Below, piece after piece: positions 13,796 through 22,893 of a DNA stretch of 31,200 bases. The stretch spans positions 1 through 31,200 of the forward strand of contig JBKHII010000033.1 of assembly GCA_046538735.1 (NCBI GenBank). Reading direction: 5' to 3'. The position numbers and the translations under genes are program-made. Under the pieces are notes generated by a model. It saw only the letters and a program-made list of their open reading frames with translations, did not search any database and had not been told where the DNA came from. Numbering within the stretch: the first letter of the stretch is position 1; each line of letters opens with the position of its first letter. Source of the stretch: SLST01 sp046538735. Its GTDB lineage: Bacteria; Spirochaetota; Spirochaetia; DSM-27196; SLST01.

Positions 13796-14647
13796 CTACG
13801 CGAAGAGCAGGACGAGCACGAGCCCACCGTAGAGCGTGAAAGCACAGACGCCGAGTAGACGCTCGAGACGCCGGTAGCGCCAGTCGGGTCTCGGGTCCGC
13901 CAACGAGAGCCATCCGAAAACTGCAGCCATCACGGCAACGGGCGTCGCGAGCAACGCGTGCTCGGCTCGCATCTGCGGGCCGGCCCCGGCCAGCACAAGC
14001 GCGAGGGCTGCCGTTGCGAGCGCGAGCGCCACGGCACCGGCGACGACCGGCGGGACGAGGTCCGCGACCGAGCGCATCGGAAGAGCGTCGCGAACCGGAT
14101 CCTGTAGAAAGACGGCGATTGCGACCGACGCGCCGGCCAATCCGGTCACGGCGACGAACGACCACGGCAGCGGCATACGTGCCGCGATTACCACGAACCC
14201 GAGGAGTGGAGCAAGCACGCCCTCGATCGCCACGAGCTCGGGCTCGCAGGGAAACCTCCTGCAGAGCGCAAGCGGCGGTAGGAAGAAGAGCCACTCCAGG
14301 GTCAGCACGGCGAGGAGCAGGACGACTCCGATCCAGCTGCCTGCCACGATCAGGATCGCGACCGAGGCGCCGCTCGAGACGCCGGTGCCGCCCATGATGA
14401 GGCTCTGTCTGAACGGAGTTGCTCGACCCTCGCCGAGCGCCCAGAGCCGCAGGAGAGCCACAGCGACCGTCAGAAGGAGACCGAGCGCGAGCGTGGCGCC
14501 GAGGCGGGGCAATGCGCCGCCGGCGGGAGAGAGAACCGACGCGGACGGCCCGCCGATCTCACGCACGGCGTAGGCCGTCCCCGCGAGGAACGGAACGAAC
14601 ACTCGATGCGGCGCGGCAAACCGGAGAGCAATCGTCGGCCCACCCAC
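13796..14647 (-). CDS. Polytopic membrane protein of unknown function, linked to trkA-trkH
   Basis: From the GTG at 14647 the product has 283 residues and about eight hydrophobic segments, including LGATLALGLLLTVAVALL, ASVAILIVAGSWIGVVLLLA, VVAGAVALALATAALALVLA and a last one at the C-terminus. I recognise no family motif. The first half has a short Arg-rich start (ALRFAAPHRVF). GGAGG lies 8 bases before the GTG at 14647; another GTG at 14653 overlaps the trkH stop (GTGA). The frame continues upstream through trkH, but that stretch is a shadow. Because it overlaps trkH it is probably translated with it. An accessory role in ion transport is possible from context only. Confidence 0.8.
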   Translation of the reverse strand: MGGPTIALRFAAPHRVFVPFLAGTAYAVREIGGPSASVLSPAGGALPRLGATLALGLLLTVAVALLRLWALGEGRATPFRQSLIMGGTGVSSGASVAILIVAGSWIGVVLLLAVLTLEWLFFLPPLALCRRFPCEPELVAIEGVLAPLLGFVVIAARMPLPWSFVAVTGLAGASVAIAVFLQDPVRDALPMRSVADLVPPVVAGAVALALATAALALVLAGAGPQMRAEHALLATPVAVMAAVFGWLSLADPRPDWRYRRLERLLGVCAFTLYGGLVLVLLFA

Positions 14648-14649
14648 GA

Positions 14650-16098
14650 TCACCGCCTCCAGAAGGCCGGAGTGAGGAGAACGAGAACGCTGTAGATCTC
14701 GAGCCGTCCGACCATCATCACGAGGCTCAGGAACCACTTGATGTAGTCCTGATAGAACGCGTAGTTCTCCACGGGCCCGACGCCGCCGAAGCCCGGACCG
14801 ATGTTCCCGAGCGTGGCAAGCGCGGTAGTGAAACTCGTGACAATGTCGTGGCCCCCGGTCGCGACGACGAGCGAGGTCACCACGAGCGACGTGATGTACA
14901 GAAAGACAAGACCGGTTATCGAATAGACTACGTCCTTGCGGATCGGACGCTTGTTCAATCTGATCTGGAAGATGCCCCGGGGATGGATCAGGTATCGCAT
15001 CTCGTTGAAGCCCTGCTTCACGACGGTCACGATGCGGACGACCTTCATCCCGCCGCCGGTCGAGCCCGCCGAGCCACCTACGAACATGAGCGCGAACAAG
15101 ACCGCCTGCGCGAAGTGCGGCCACTGGGCAAAATCCGCCGTGGCGTACCCGGTCGTGGTGAGAATACTCGCTGCCTGGAAGCCGGCGTACCGCACGCTTT
15201 CGCCGAGCGTCGCGTACGCGCGGCCGAACAGCGACACGGCGATCGCCGCGGTCGCGACGACGAAGATTCCGAGATAGGCCTTCACCTCCGTGTTCTCGGT
15301 GATGAGCCGATGCTCGCCCATGAGCAGGCGGTAATACAGGATGAAGTTGATGCCCGCGCCCAACATGAAAACGGTCACGACGATCTGCACGAACGGGCTC
15401 GTGTAGTGTCCCACGCTTGCGTCCTTTGGACTGAATCCGCCGGTCGCGAGGGTACCGAAGGTGTGCGTGAGCGCGTCGTAGAGCGAGAGCCCACCGGCCA
15501 TCAGCAGGACGGTCTCCAGCACCGTGAGGCCCATGTAGATGAACCAGAGGATCTTCGCGGTCTCGGTGATCTTGGGGGTGAGCTTGTCGACCGAAGGTCC
15601 GGGTGCTTCGGCCTTCATGATCTGATACCCGCCCACACCGAGAAGCGGAAGGATAGCGACCGTGAGGACGATGATTCCCATTCCACCCAACCAGTGGGTG
15701 AGGGACCTCCAGAAGAGGAGCGACGCCGGGAGCCCCTCGATGTCGGTGAGGATGGTCGCGCCGGTCGTCGTGAAGCCGCTCATCGACTCAAAAAAGGCAT
15801 CCGCGTAGCTCGGTATCCATCCGGAGACGGTAAACGGGAGCGCGCCGATCGCGGCTGCGGAGAGCCAACTCAGCGTGACGAGGAAGAACCCCGACTTCGT
15901 GGACAGCGACCCGCGGACTCCGCGGGTCGCAATCAGGAACGATCCGGCAACGACGGCGACGATCGTCATGGGAGCGAGAAACGCCGGAACCACACTCGCC
16001 TCGTTCATCACGACCGCGACGATGATGGGCGCGACCATGAACCCGGCGATCACGAGGAGCAGAACGCTGACGACCTTCAGAACGAGAAAGGTGTTCAT
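14650..16098 (-). CDS. trkH: Trk-type potassium uptake channel subunit TrkH
   Basis: The 482-residue product has four repeated M1-P-M2 units of a TrkH/KtrB channel. The four selectivity-filter loops can be found in order: TTTGAT (about 110), ATGGFS (about 225), TTTGYAT (about 320) and LGNIGPG (about 440). Each has the key glycine. The GGSAGSTGGGMKVVR stretch is the conserved intramembrane region before the last unit. It passes potassium through the inner membrane under control of TrkA. The ATG at 16098 overlaps the trkA stop by four bases (ATGA), so translation should be coupled. The end overlaps the unknown membrane-protein gene. Confidence 0.95.
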   Translation of the reverse strand: MNTFLVLKVVSVLLLVIAGFMVAPIIVAVVMNEASVVPAFLAPMTIVAVVAGSFLIATRGVRGSLSTKSGFFLVTLSWLSAAAIGALPFTVSGWIPSYADAFFESMSGFTTTGATILTDIEGLPASLLFWRSLTHWLGGMGIIVLTVAILPLLGVGGYQIMKAEAPGPSVDKLTPKITETAKILWFIYMGLTVLETVLLMAGGLSLYDALTHTFGTLATGGFSPKDASVGHYTSPFVQIVVTVFMLGAGINFILYYRLLMGEHRLITENTEVKAYLGIFVVATAAIAVSLFGRAYATLGESVRYAGFQAASILTTTGYATADFAQWPHFAQAVLFALMFVGGSAGSTGGGMKVVRIVTVVKQGFNEMRYLIHPRGIFQIRLNKRPIRKDVVYSITGLVFLYITSLVVTSLVVATGGHDIVTSFTTALATLGNIGPGFGGVGPVENYAFYQDYIKWFLSLVMMVGRLEIYSVLVLLTPAFWRR

Positions 16099-17501
16099 GC
16101 GGCGGAGGTGAACAGACCCTGGATTTGCTCGATGTGCTCGACTCGCGCGATCACGATGATGTGATCGCCGGCCTGGAGCCGATACGAGCCGTCAGGGACG
16201 AAGGTCTCTTCCCTGCGAAGTACGCTCACGATGAGCGACGCCTGCGGCAGTCTGACTTCTCGAATCAGCCGCCCGACCGCCGCGCTGTGCTCGTCCACGG
16301 AGATCTCCATGACCTCGAGATCGCCTTCCGGTATCGAGTGGATGCTCCTCACGTTCCCGCGTCGGACCAGCTTGAGGATCGAGTTGACCACGGCGTTCTT
16401 CAGGCTGACGGGCACGTCGATCCCAAGCTGCGAGGCGATACGCGTGTAGTTCGTCCTGTTCACGAGGGCAACCGACCGCTTGATGCCGCACGTCTTGCCG
16501 TAGACTGCGGATACGATGTTGAGCTCCTGGTTGCCGGTGACGGCGATGACGAGGTCGGAGTTGCCGAAGTGCTCTTCCTCGAAGACACCCTCGTCCGAGA
16601 TATCGGCGTGGATCACGAGCGCGCTCGGCAGCAATTGCGACAGCTCCTTGCACCGGTCGTAGTCGCGGTCGACGATCTTCACGCTTCGCCGCCGCTCCTC
16701 GGTGAACGCACCCACGAGCCGCCTCACGATCGAGCTCTCTCGCTTCTGTCCTTCGAGGAGATGGCTCGCGACCATCTGACCGACCTTCCCGCCACCCACG
16801 ATCACGATTCGTCGCAGATCGGTCTTCCGCTTTCCGAGCCGGTCGTAGAGCCGGTCGAAGGTCTCGTCCGTCGCGACGACGTAGAGAATATCGCCTCCCC
16901 GAATAACGGTATTCCCGGAAGGAATGATGAACTGGTTCTCGCGCAGGGCGATCGCCACGAGGAAGCTGAGCGGGACCGTCCGGCCGATGTCCGTGAGGCT
17001 GCGGTCGGCCAGCGGCGAGTCGGAGTCCACGGTAAGGTGGCGCATCTGCACCTTGGACTGCTCGAAGAACATGATGTCGCTGATCGCCCCGTGCTCGATC
17101 GAGCGGATGATGGCCCGCGCCGCGACCGTCTCGGGATTCACGATGTAGTCGATGCCGAGGAAGCCCTTCTCCCCGACCCGTGCCATCGAGTAGTCGATAT
17201 TGCGCACGCGCGCGATCTTGTACGCAACGTTGAACTCGCTCTGAACGAGCGCGCACGCGATCATGTTGACTTCATCGCTGTCCGTGACGGCAATGAAGTA
17301 GTCCGCAGTCGCGGTACCGGCCCCACGAAGCGCGTCCAGGCTGTTCCCTTCGCGCGTGAGCACCATGCAGTCGAGCCGGTTCGCCGCAAGGCGTGCCCGC
17401 GCCGGGTCCTGCTCGATAAGGACGACGTCCTTCTTCTCATCCACGAGCTGTTTGGCTATCTGTAGGCCGACCGCTCCGGCCCCCAGGATCACCACCTTCA
17501 T
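16095..17501 (-). CDS. trkA: Potassium uptake regulator TrkA (two RCK units)
   Basis: The 468-residue product is a full-length double TrkA: two copies of a Rossmann NAD-binding RCK_N domain, each followed by a TrkA_C ligand domain. The nucleotide loops are ILGAGAVGLQIAKQL (5-19) and IVGGGKVGQMVASHL (about 237-251). Acidic ends of the second strands (VVLIEQD and VKIVDRD) fit NAD binding. It sits on the cytoplasmic face of TrkH and gates it in response to nucleotides. It is the first gene of the trkA-trkH-membrane protein operon and is 48 bases downstream of the GH4 gene. A consensus -35 and a -10 box six bases before the ATG give it its own start, with no Shine-Dalgarno. Confidence 0.95.
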   Translation of the reverse strand: MKVVILGAGAVGLQIAKQLVDEKKDVVLIEQDPARARLAANRLDCMVLTREGNSLDALRGAGTATADYFIAVTDSDEVNMIACALVQSEFNVAYKIARVRNIDYSMARVGEKGFLGIDYIVNPETVAARAIIRSIEHGAISDIMFFEQSKVQMRHLTVDSDSPLADRSLTDIGRTVPLSFLVAIALRENQFIIPSGNTVIRGGDILYVVATDETFDRLYDRLGKRKTDLRRIVIVGGGKVGQMVASHLLEGQKRESSIVRRLVGAFTEERRRSVKIVDRDYDRCKELSQLLPSALVIHADISDEGVFEEEHFGNSDLVIAVTGNQELNIVSAVYGKTCGIKRSVALVNRTNYTRIASQLGIDVPVSLKNAVVNSILKLVRRGNVRSIHSIPEGDLEVMEISVDEHSAAVGRLIREVRLPQASLIVSVLRREETFVPDGSYRLQAGDHIIVIARVEHIEQIQGLFTSAA

Positions 17502-17507
17502 GGCGTA

Positions 17508-17536
17508 AGGGTACCGGGGCCCCTGAGAGGTGTCAA
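17508..17536 (-). promoter_or_regulatory. Leaderless-type promoter of trkA
   Basis: TTGACA (17536-17531) is a perfect -35 box. After 17 bases comes TACCCT (17513-17508), six bases before the ATG at 17501. The promoter fills the short gap after the GH4 gene, so potassium uptake is not dependent on the TRAP operon. Confidence 0.6.
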
Positions 17537-17549
17537 ACGTACCACCCGC

Positions 17550-18953
17550 CTACTCGCGGTACGCGTCCACGGGATCCACGTGCTTCTCGACCCACGCGGC
17601 GTCCTTGTCGTACACGGTCGGCTGATCGAGGGGCAGCCTGCCGCCCATCACCGGAATCCACCGCTCGTGCGCCTGCATCAGCTCTCGTGTCATCGCGCGA
17701 ATCTGATCGAGCGTGCACGACATTCCGGTGAGCGGATCCATCGCCATCGCCTGGAAGACCTTCTCCGGATTACCGGTCTCTACCGCTTCCACCGCGAGTC
17801 GCTGGACCTCGACCTGCTTCTTGTTGATCGCGGCAAGCTGCGAGGGGAGCCGACCGATCTTCGTGGGCTGAACGCCGTTGCGGTCCACGAGGCACGGAAC
17901 CTCCACGACGCAGCCACGCGGCAGGTTCTCGATCAGCCCATCGTTCCTGACGTTGCCGTAGATCACCGCGGGCGTATCCGTCTCGATCGCGTTCAGGATG
18001 ATCGAACCGTACTCGTTGCTTCGGTCGAGCGAGACCGGCTTCTCCCAGTTCGCCATCGCTTCCATCTGCGCGCGCCAGTCGGGACGGTTATAGAGCTGCT
18101 TGATGAAGCCGTGCCCACCGTTCCACTCGGAAGCCGAATCGTCGCAGTACCGCGCGACCATCTCCGCGTTCTTGCGGAACCACGGGTTGTACTCGCTCCC
18201 GTGGCCGCTCGACTCGGTGACCGGGAAGCCGAAGTGCTTCAGGTATTCCATTCTTGCCGAATCGCCCTTCCAGATCTCCGGCTTCACCGCGAGCTTCCGG
18301 ATCTCCGGCAGGAGATCTCTCCCCTCGCGTTCGAACCGAAGGTAGAACGCCTGATGGTTGATCCCGGCGCAGAGGTAGTTCACCTCTTCGAGGGGAACGC
18401 CGAGCCGCACAGCCCACTCGTGCGCACCTCCCTGGACCGAATGGCAGAGCCCTACGAGCCGGAGCTCAGGCTCCGCTTCGAGCATGCCCCAGATGAGCAT
18501 GGACATGGGATTCGTGTAGTTGAGCACGTGCGCGGCAGGACAGATCTCCATGATGTCGTGCGCCATCTCCTGGAGCACGGGGAGCGTGCGCAGACAGCGC
18601 ATGATCCCCCCCGGCGTGAGCGTGTCGCCGATGCATTGGTCAACGCCGTACTTCATCGGGATGTCTATCTCGGCCTCGATCGCCTCGTAGCCGCCTACGA
18701 GAATGCTGATGATGATGTAGTCGGCGTCGCGAAGCGCTTCGCGCCGATCGGTGTGCGTACTCACGGTCGCGTGCTCGTACGAACCTTCGGCGAACATGCG
18801 TCTGGTGATTCGGTCGGCGTACGCAAGCCGTTCCTCGTCTACGTCCACCAGCGCGAAGTGCGCATCGCGGAACGCCTCGTACGTGAGTATGTCTGCGGTG
18901 AGCCGGCTCGAGAACGCGAGACTACCGGCTCCGATGATCGCAACTTTGGCCAT
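17550..18953 (-). CDS. Glycoside hydrolase family 4, alpha-galactosidase type
   Basis: The 467-residue product is a GH4 enzyme, which cleaves glycosides by an NAD- and Mn-dependent oxidation-elimination route in the cytoplasm. The Rossmann loop is IIGAGSLAF (6-14). LNYTNPM (144-150), the metal-binding CHSV (C170, H171) and AGINHQAFYL (196-205, H200) are all present. In GH4 the four residues at the Cys site track substrate: CHSV is the form seen in MelA-type alpha-galactosidases. TESSGHGSEYNPWF (about 246) also resembles MelA. The sugar is probably not phosphorylated. The start has a good GAGGAG Shine-Dalgarno at 5 bases. It follows the fused TRAP permease gene by 55 bases with no terminator between, so it is likely the last gene of that operon. 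Confidence 0.9.
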   Translation of the reverse strand: MAKVAIIGAGSLAFSSRLTADILTYEAFRDAHFALVDVDEERLAYADRITRRMFAEGSYEHATVSTHTDRREALRDADYIIISILVGGYEAIEAEIDIPMKYGVDQCIGDTLTPGGIMRCLRTLPVLQEMAHDIMEICPAAHVLNYTNPMSMLIWGMLEAEPELRLVGLCHSVQGGAHEWAVRLGVPLEEVNYLCAGINHQAFYLRFEREGRDLLPEIRKLAVKPEIWKGDSARMEYLKHFGFPVTESSGHGSEYNPWFRKNAEMVARYCDDSASEWNGGHGFIKQLYNRPDWRAQMEAMANWEKPVSLDRSNEYGSIILNAIETDTPAVIYGNVRNDGLIENLPRGCVVEVPCLVDRNGVQPTKIGRLPSQLAAINKKQVEVQRLAVEAVETGNPEKVFQAMAMDPLTGMSCTLDQIRAMTRELMQAHERWIPVMGGRLPLDQPTVYDKDAAWVEKHVDPVDAYRE

Positions 18954-19008
18954 GAGAGCTCCTCGATTGGGGGATCAGATCGACGGTATCACGGGCGCGA
19001 CGTGCGCG

Positions 19009-20886
19009 TCACCCACCCACAAGCGCGGTGCTCAACCACGGCCAGTACGTTATGACGAGCACGATCCCGAACTGCAACAGGAAGAACGGCGCCACGTTTC
19101 GGTAGATCCGGCCGAGCGGCTGCTCGAATCGGTAGGAGGCAAGGAAGAGATTGAGACCGACCGGCGGCGTGATGAACCCGATACCCATGTTCGCCACGAA
19201 GACGACCCCGAGATGCACAGGGTCAACGCCGAACACCGCCGCGAGCGGAATGAGAAGCGGCGCGATCACGAGAATCGCGCTGAAGATATCCATGAACATG
19301 CCCGCCGCGAGGAGAACGATGTTCACGAGGAGCAGGAAGACGAAGCGCGACCCGATCGTCGCCTCCACCCAGTCGCGGAGCACGATCGGAAGCCGCGTAT
19401 CGATGATGTAGTACGACAGCGCGCGTGCAAGGGCGAGGATCATCAAGACGCCGCCGATGATGACGATCGCCTTGAGCGTCACCTCCGGCAGCCGGCGCAG
19501 GCGAACCTCGCGTCGGATCACCATCTCGACGACAAGCGTATACGCTACGGCGACGGCGGCGGTCTGGATGAGGGTCGCGATCCCGCTGAAGTAGACCACG
19601 ACCACGAGAACGGGAAGCAGGATCTCCCAGATCGACTCCTTGAGCGCGCTCCACGCATCGCTCCCGTTGAACGGAACGGACGGCACCTTGCGCCTGATCG
19701 AGACCACGACGGCGACCGCGCTCATCGCGAGGACGAGCAGGACACCGGGAAGGATTCCACCGAGGAAGAGATCGAAAATGCTCACCTGAGCGACCGACCC
19801 GTAGACGATCAGGGCGAGGCTCGGCGGAAAGAGCAGCCCGAGACTGCCGCTCGCGGTGAGTATTCCGGTCGAGAAACCGGACTCGTGATTCCCGCTGTGG
19901 ACGAGAACGTAGAGCAGGAGCCCTCCGAGCGCGAGGATCGTCACGCCGGACGCACCGGTGAAGGTCGTGAAGAACGCGCTCGCCACGATCGCGGCGATCA
20001 CGAGACCGCCGGGCATCCATCCGAAGAGCGAACGGAACAGGTGAACGAGACGCTCTCCCGCCTTGCTCTCGCTCAACAGGAAACCGACCAGCGTGAAGAT
20101 CGGAATCGCAGGAATTGTGTTCCCGGTGAGCATCACATACCCTTCGTTGGCGACGACCGCGAGCGCGCCGCCCACGCGCGCGAAGAGGAGCAGCGCCGCG
20201 CCGCCGAGAACGACGAAGAGCGGCACGCCAAGGAAGGCGCCGGCGATGAGCGCGATGATCGAGGGGATCGCGACAAGCGGCATGACTCGATACCAGACGT
20301 CGACCACGGCGTCCACCAGCGGGGGGATGGTTGGGGCGTACCAGTAGACGATGTCTGCGATCGCGGAGAATCCGATGAAGGTGCCGCCGACCAGACCGAC
20401 AATCGCGACGAGTCGTGCCGAAACGGTGGCCGGCGTCCGCAGCAAGAAGCGCCCGGTCATGACGAGGAAGCCGACCGGCATGACCGCGGCGAAGAACTGG
20501 ACCGGCAGGAAGCCCACGCGAGCACCCGGCTCGAATCCGACCGCCACGAACGAGAGCGACGACCAGAAGAAGGCGATACCGAGCATCGTGGAGAGGAAAG
20601 CGCTCGCGGTCTCCGCGACGGATCGTGCGCGTGCGGGCATCGCCTCAACGGCGATCTTGATCGCGAGGTGGCGGCCTTCGCGGGCGGTGACCATTCCGCC
20701 GAGAAACGCCGTGAAGAGCACGAGATGGAACGCGTAGCCGCTGTAGCCCGGTATGCCGCCGAAACCCACGAGACGAACGAGCATCTCCGCGATCGGCAGC
20801 AGTGCGAGTACGAGGAGGCTTCCGGACGCGGCCAACGACTCCACGCGCCGCAGGATGCCGTTCCGCGACTCTCCGGAGTCGCCCAT
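19009..20886 (-). CDS. TRAP transporter, fused small (Q) and large (M) membrane subunits
   Basis: The 625-residue product joins two TRAP subunits. Residues about 20-190 are DctQ-like with four helices; about 200-625 are DctM-like with some 12 helices and family stretches such as GNTIPAIPIFTLVGFLLSES, FTGASGVTILALGGLL and GIGFITPPVGLNLFLASY. Together they form the sodium-driven inner-membrane permease that takes ligand from the periplasmic receptor. The start is the ATG at 20886, whose A is the last base of the tatP stop (TAATG); longer in-frame starts would run back into tatP. Fused QM subunits occur with the TatT-type systems. The substrate is unknown. Confidence 0.93.
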   Translation of the reverse strand: MGDSGESRNGILRRVESLAASGSLLVLALLPIAEMLVRLVGFGGIPGYSGYAFHLVLFTAFLGGMVTAREGRHLAIKIAVEAMPARARSVAETASAFLSTMLGIAFFWSSLSFVAVGFEPGARVGFLPVQFFAAVMPVGFLVMTGRFLLRTPATVSARLVAIVGLVGGTFIGFSAIADIVYWYAPTIPPLVDAVVDVWYRVMPLVAIPSIIALIAGAFLGVPLFVVLGGAALLLFARVGGALAVVANEGYVMLTGNTIPAIPIFTLVGFLLSESKAGERLVHLFRSLFGWMPGGLVIAAIVASAFFTTFTGASGVTILALGGLLLYVLVHSGNHESGFSTGILTASGSLGLLFPPSLALIVYGSVAQVSIFDLFLGGILPGVLLVLAMSAVAVVVSIRRKVPSVPFNGSDAWSALKESIWEILLPVLVVVVYFSGIATLIQTAAVAVAYTLVVEMVIRREVRLRRLPEVTLKAIVIIGGVLMILALARALSYYIIDTRLPIVLRDWVEATIGSRFVFLLLVNIVLLAAGMFMDIFSAILVIAPLLIPLAAVFGVDPVHLGVVFVANMGIGFITPPVGLNLFLASYRFEQPLGRIYRNVAPFFLLQFGIVLVITYWPWLSTALVGG

Positions 20887-21878
20887 TACCGACTCTCGAA
20901 CTCGGACAGGAGCCGGCGAATGCGAGTCGTCATGTCCGGATCGAAGATCTCGAGAATTTCCTCTCGATTCTCGTCCATGTCCCGGCGCCACGCAGCCTCG
21001 ATCTCAGGAGTCGCTTCCTGCACCTGGAGCCCGTAGCGCCGCATCGTGGAGAGCGCCTCGGCCTCGAGCTCGCGAACCTCGTCGTTGATCCGATCGGCAA
21101 CGTCCTGCGCGGCGTCCATCAACTCCTCCTTGTACTCGTCCGGAATACGCCGCCACGCGGAATCGGTGATCACGATCGCTCCGAGGAACGGCGCAACCTT
21201 CAGGTCGAGCATGTGAGGAGCGAGGCCGAACCACTGGTACCCAGCCGCAACGAGCGGTGAGGTGTAGAACGCGTCAACGAGGCCGCTGTTGAGCGAGGTC
21301 AGCAGCTCGGGCTGCGGAACCGGGATCGGGCGGTAGTCGAGCACGCGGAACGTCTGCTGCAACTCCTGGTCGTTCGGATCGGTCGCGAGACGCTGAGTCT
21401 TGAGATCCTCCGGGTAGGCAACCGGCTCCTTGCTGAAGAAGTGCACCCACCCGGCGCGCGACCACGCGAGGACGTGAAGCCGGTCTCGCTCGAACTCAGC
21501 GTCCAGCTCGGGGCGAATGTGCTCCAACACGTAGTCGAGTTGCTCCTCGGAACCGATCATGAACGGAACGCTGATCGAGAAAACCTCCGGCACGACCTGC
21601 TTGAGCCCCGAGCTTGTGAGCACGGCGGCCTGAAGCTGACCGATCCTCATCTTTCGCAGGATGTCCGTCTCATCGCCCGCGATCGCGTTGTGGTAGATCT
21701 GAAGCCGCAGCCTGCCGTCCGATATGCGCCGCCAGTCAACGGCAAGCTGATTGAGCGCGCCTCCCCACGGAGACGACTCGGGCGCGACACTCGCGAGCTT
21801 GATCTGCTGGGCAATCAGTGAAGGGACCGTTGCGGCCAGAAACAACGAAACGAGTATCAAGCGCCGGCCGAAACGCAT
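20886..21878 (-). CDS. TRAP transporter periplasmic receptor (DctP/TatP type)
   Basis: The 330-residue product has a signal peptide (about 1-24, MRFGRRLILVSLFLAATVPS then LIAQ) and a DctP fold: IKLASVAPESSPWGGALNQL at the mature start, then GRLRLQIYHNAIAGDE and MRIGQLQAAVLTSSGL. At the point where many receptors have the ligand-carboxylate arginine (usually DLKGLKIR), this one reads DLKTQRLA, so the canonical Arg seems to be Ala165 by simple alignment, with R163 two residues earlier. It captures ligand in the periplasm for the fused permease. It overlaps tatT upstream by a few bases and the permease downstream by one base. Confidence 0.92.
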   Translation of the reverse strand: MRFGRRLILVSLFLAATVPSLIAQQIKLASVAPESSPWGGALNQLAVDWRRISDGRLRLQIYHNAIAGDETDILRKMRIGQLQAAVLTSSGLKQVVPEVFSISVPFMIGSEEQLDYVLEHIRPELDAEFERDRLHVLAWSRAGWVHFFSKEPVAYPEDLKTQRLATDPNDQELQQTFRVLDYRPIPVPQPELLTSLNSGLVDAFYTSPLVAAGYQWFGLAPHMLDLKVAPFLGAIVITDSAWRRIPDEYKEELMDAAQDVADRINDEVRELEAEALSTMRRYGLQVQEATPEIEAAWRRDMDENREEILEIFDPDMTTRIRRLLSEFESR

Positions 21879-22852
21879 TACGACTCTCCGTCTTCGTCCA
21901 CGGGAAGATCGAGCAGGAAGAACTCTTCGATATGGTCCAGGTACCAGCGCGCTTTTCGCTGATTCAGCGTGTTGATGAGTCGAGCCGGCGGATACTCGTC
22001 GGCGTCAACTGCGAGCACCTTCTCCATGAGCTCCACGAAGAGGTCCACATCCTGTCGCGCGATCACGACCGATTCCGCGTACGCGAGATAGGGACCCGCG
22101 AGCCTCCCGTCCGCGATCTCGAGCGCACGCCGGTAGTGGTACTCGGCCTTCTCCTTGTCGCCGCCCATGCTCTCGGGCAGCCCCGCGTAGTACTGGATGA
22201 AGAACGAATGAACGGCACCGTCGCTGTAGTCGTCGTCCAGCTCGAGCGCGCGCAGCATCAGCGCCTCCGCTCGTCCGACCGAGAAGGCGAGGTCGAGGTC
22301 GAACGCATCGAGCGAGAACGCGGCAACCCACGCCGCACCGGTCCAGTAGAGGAAGGGCACGTCGTCCTCGGTCATCTGCTCGAGGAACGGCACCACCGCC
22401 TCGGTGTCGTCCGCGAACAGCGCAGCCTCGAACCCCGGGTATCGGACGTCCAGCGCGTGGACCACATAGCCGCGCCCGCGAAGATAGAGCTGCTTGGCGC
22501 GCGCCTGCATCCGCTCCTGTCGCTGCCACTCCTCGTAGGAAAGCATGCTCGCGGGGGTGGCAACGAACGCATTCGCGTACGAAACGAAACCGCTTCCGGT
22601 CGCGAGGAGCAGGCGCTCGTGGTCGGGCGACTCCGCGAGGATCGTCTCGTAGAGCTTGAGCGCGAACGGCAATGCCTCGCCCACAAGCTCGGGATCCTCG
22701 TCGGTCGTGAAGACCGAGGCGCCACCGCCTTCACCACCGGCGAGCGTGTCGGCGAGAACGTTTACCGCGATCTGGTTGATCGAGCACGCCCCGAGGCTCA
22801 ACACGAGGACAACGGCAATCATCAGGAAGGCTGGAAGTCGGAGTGGTCGCAT
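21878..22852 (-). CDS. tatT: TRAP-associated lipoprotein TatT
   Basis: The 324-residue product starts with a lipoprotein signal: hydrophobic core then LSLGAC with C23 as the lipidated residue. The mature part is all helical with TPR-like pairs (for example AEALMLRALELDDDYSDGAV and KAEYHYRRALEIADGRLAG), matching the TatT family first described in Treponema pallidum, where it assembles with the receptor TatP. It is thought to gather or deliver ligand in the periplasm. It is the first gene of the tatT-tatP-tatQM-GH4 operon, overlaps tatP, and has a strong promoter. No Shine-Dalgarno precedes the ATG. Confidence 0.9.
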   Translation of the reverse strand: MRPLRLPAFLMIAVVLVLSLGACSINQIAVNVLADTLAGGEGGGASVFTTDEDPELVGEALPFALKLYETILAESPDHERLLLATGSGFVSYANAFVATPASMLSYEEWQRQERMQARAKQLYLRGRGYVVHALDVRYPGFEAALFADDTEAVVPFLEQMTEDDVPFLYWTGAAWVAAFSLDAFDLDLAFSVGRAEALMLRALELDDDYSDGAVHSFFIQYYAGLPESMGGDKEKAEYHYRRALEIADGRLAGPYLAYAESVVIARQDVDLFVELMEKVLAVDADEYPPARLINTLNQRKARWYLDHIEEFFLLDLPVDEDGES

Positions 22853-22864
22853 AGATGGTGAATG

Positions 22865-22893
22865 AGTCTACGAGTAACTACCTGGCGTGTCAA
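22865..22893 (-). promoter_or_regulatory. Promoter of the TRAP operon
   Basis: TTGACA (22893-22888), 17 bases, then TAGACT (22870-22865). The ATG at 22852 is 12 bases past the -10 box, giving a leader of roughly six bases. The -35 box overlaps the possible GTG start of the divergent small ORF. Confidence 0.6.

Noticed and set aside
14419..16164. Plus-strand open frame of 581 codons over trkH
   Set aside because: Highly charged mirror image of trkH with no domain.
17502..17549. Terminator between GH4 and trkA
   Set aside because: The GGGGCCCC palindrome there has no T-run and lies within the trkA promoter spacer.
18751..21036. Plus-strand open frame of 761 codons over the TRAP permease and GH4 start
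   Set aside because: Composition is dominated by Asp, Glu, Arg and His, the mirror of membrane-protein codons on the other strand.
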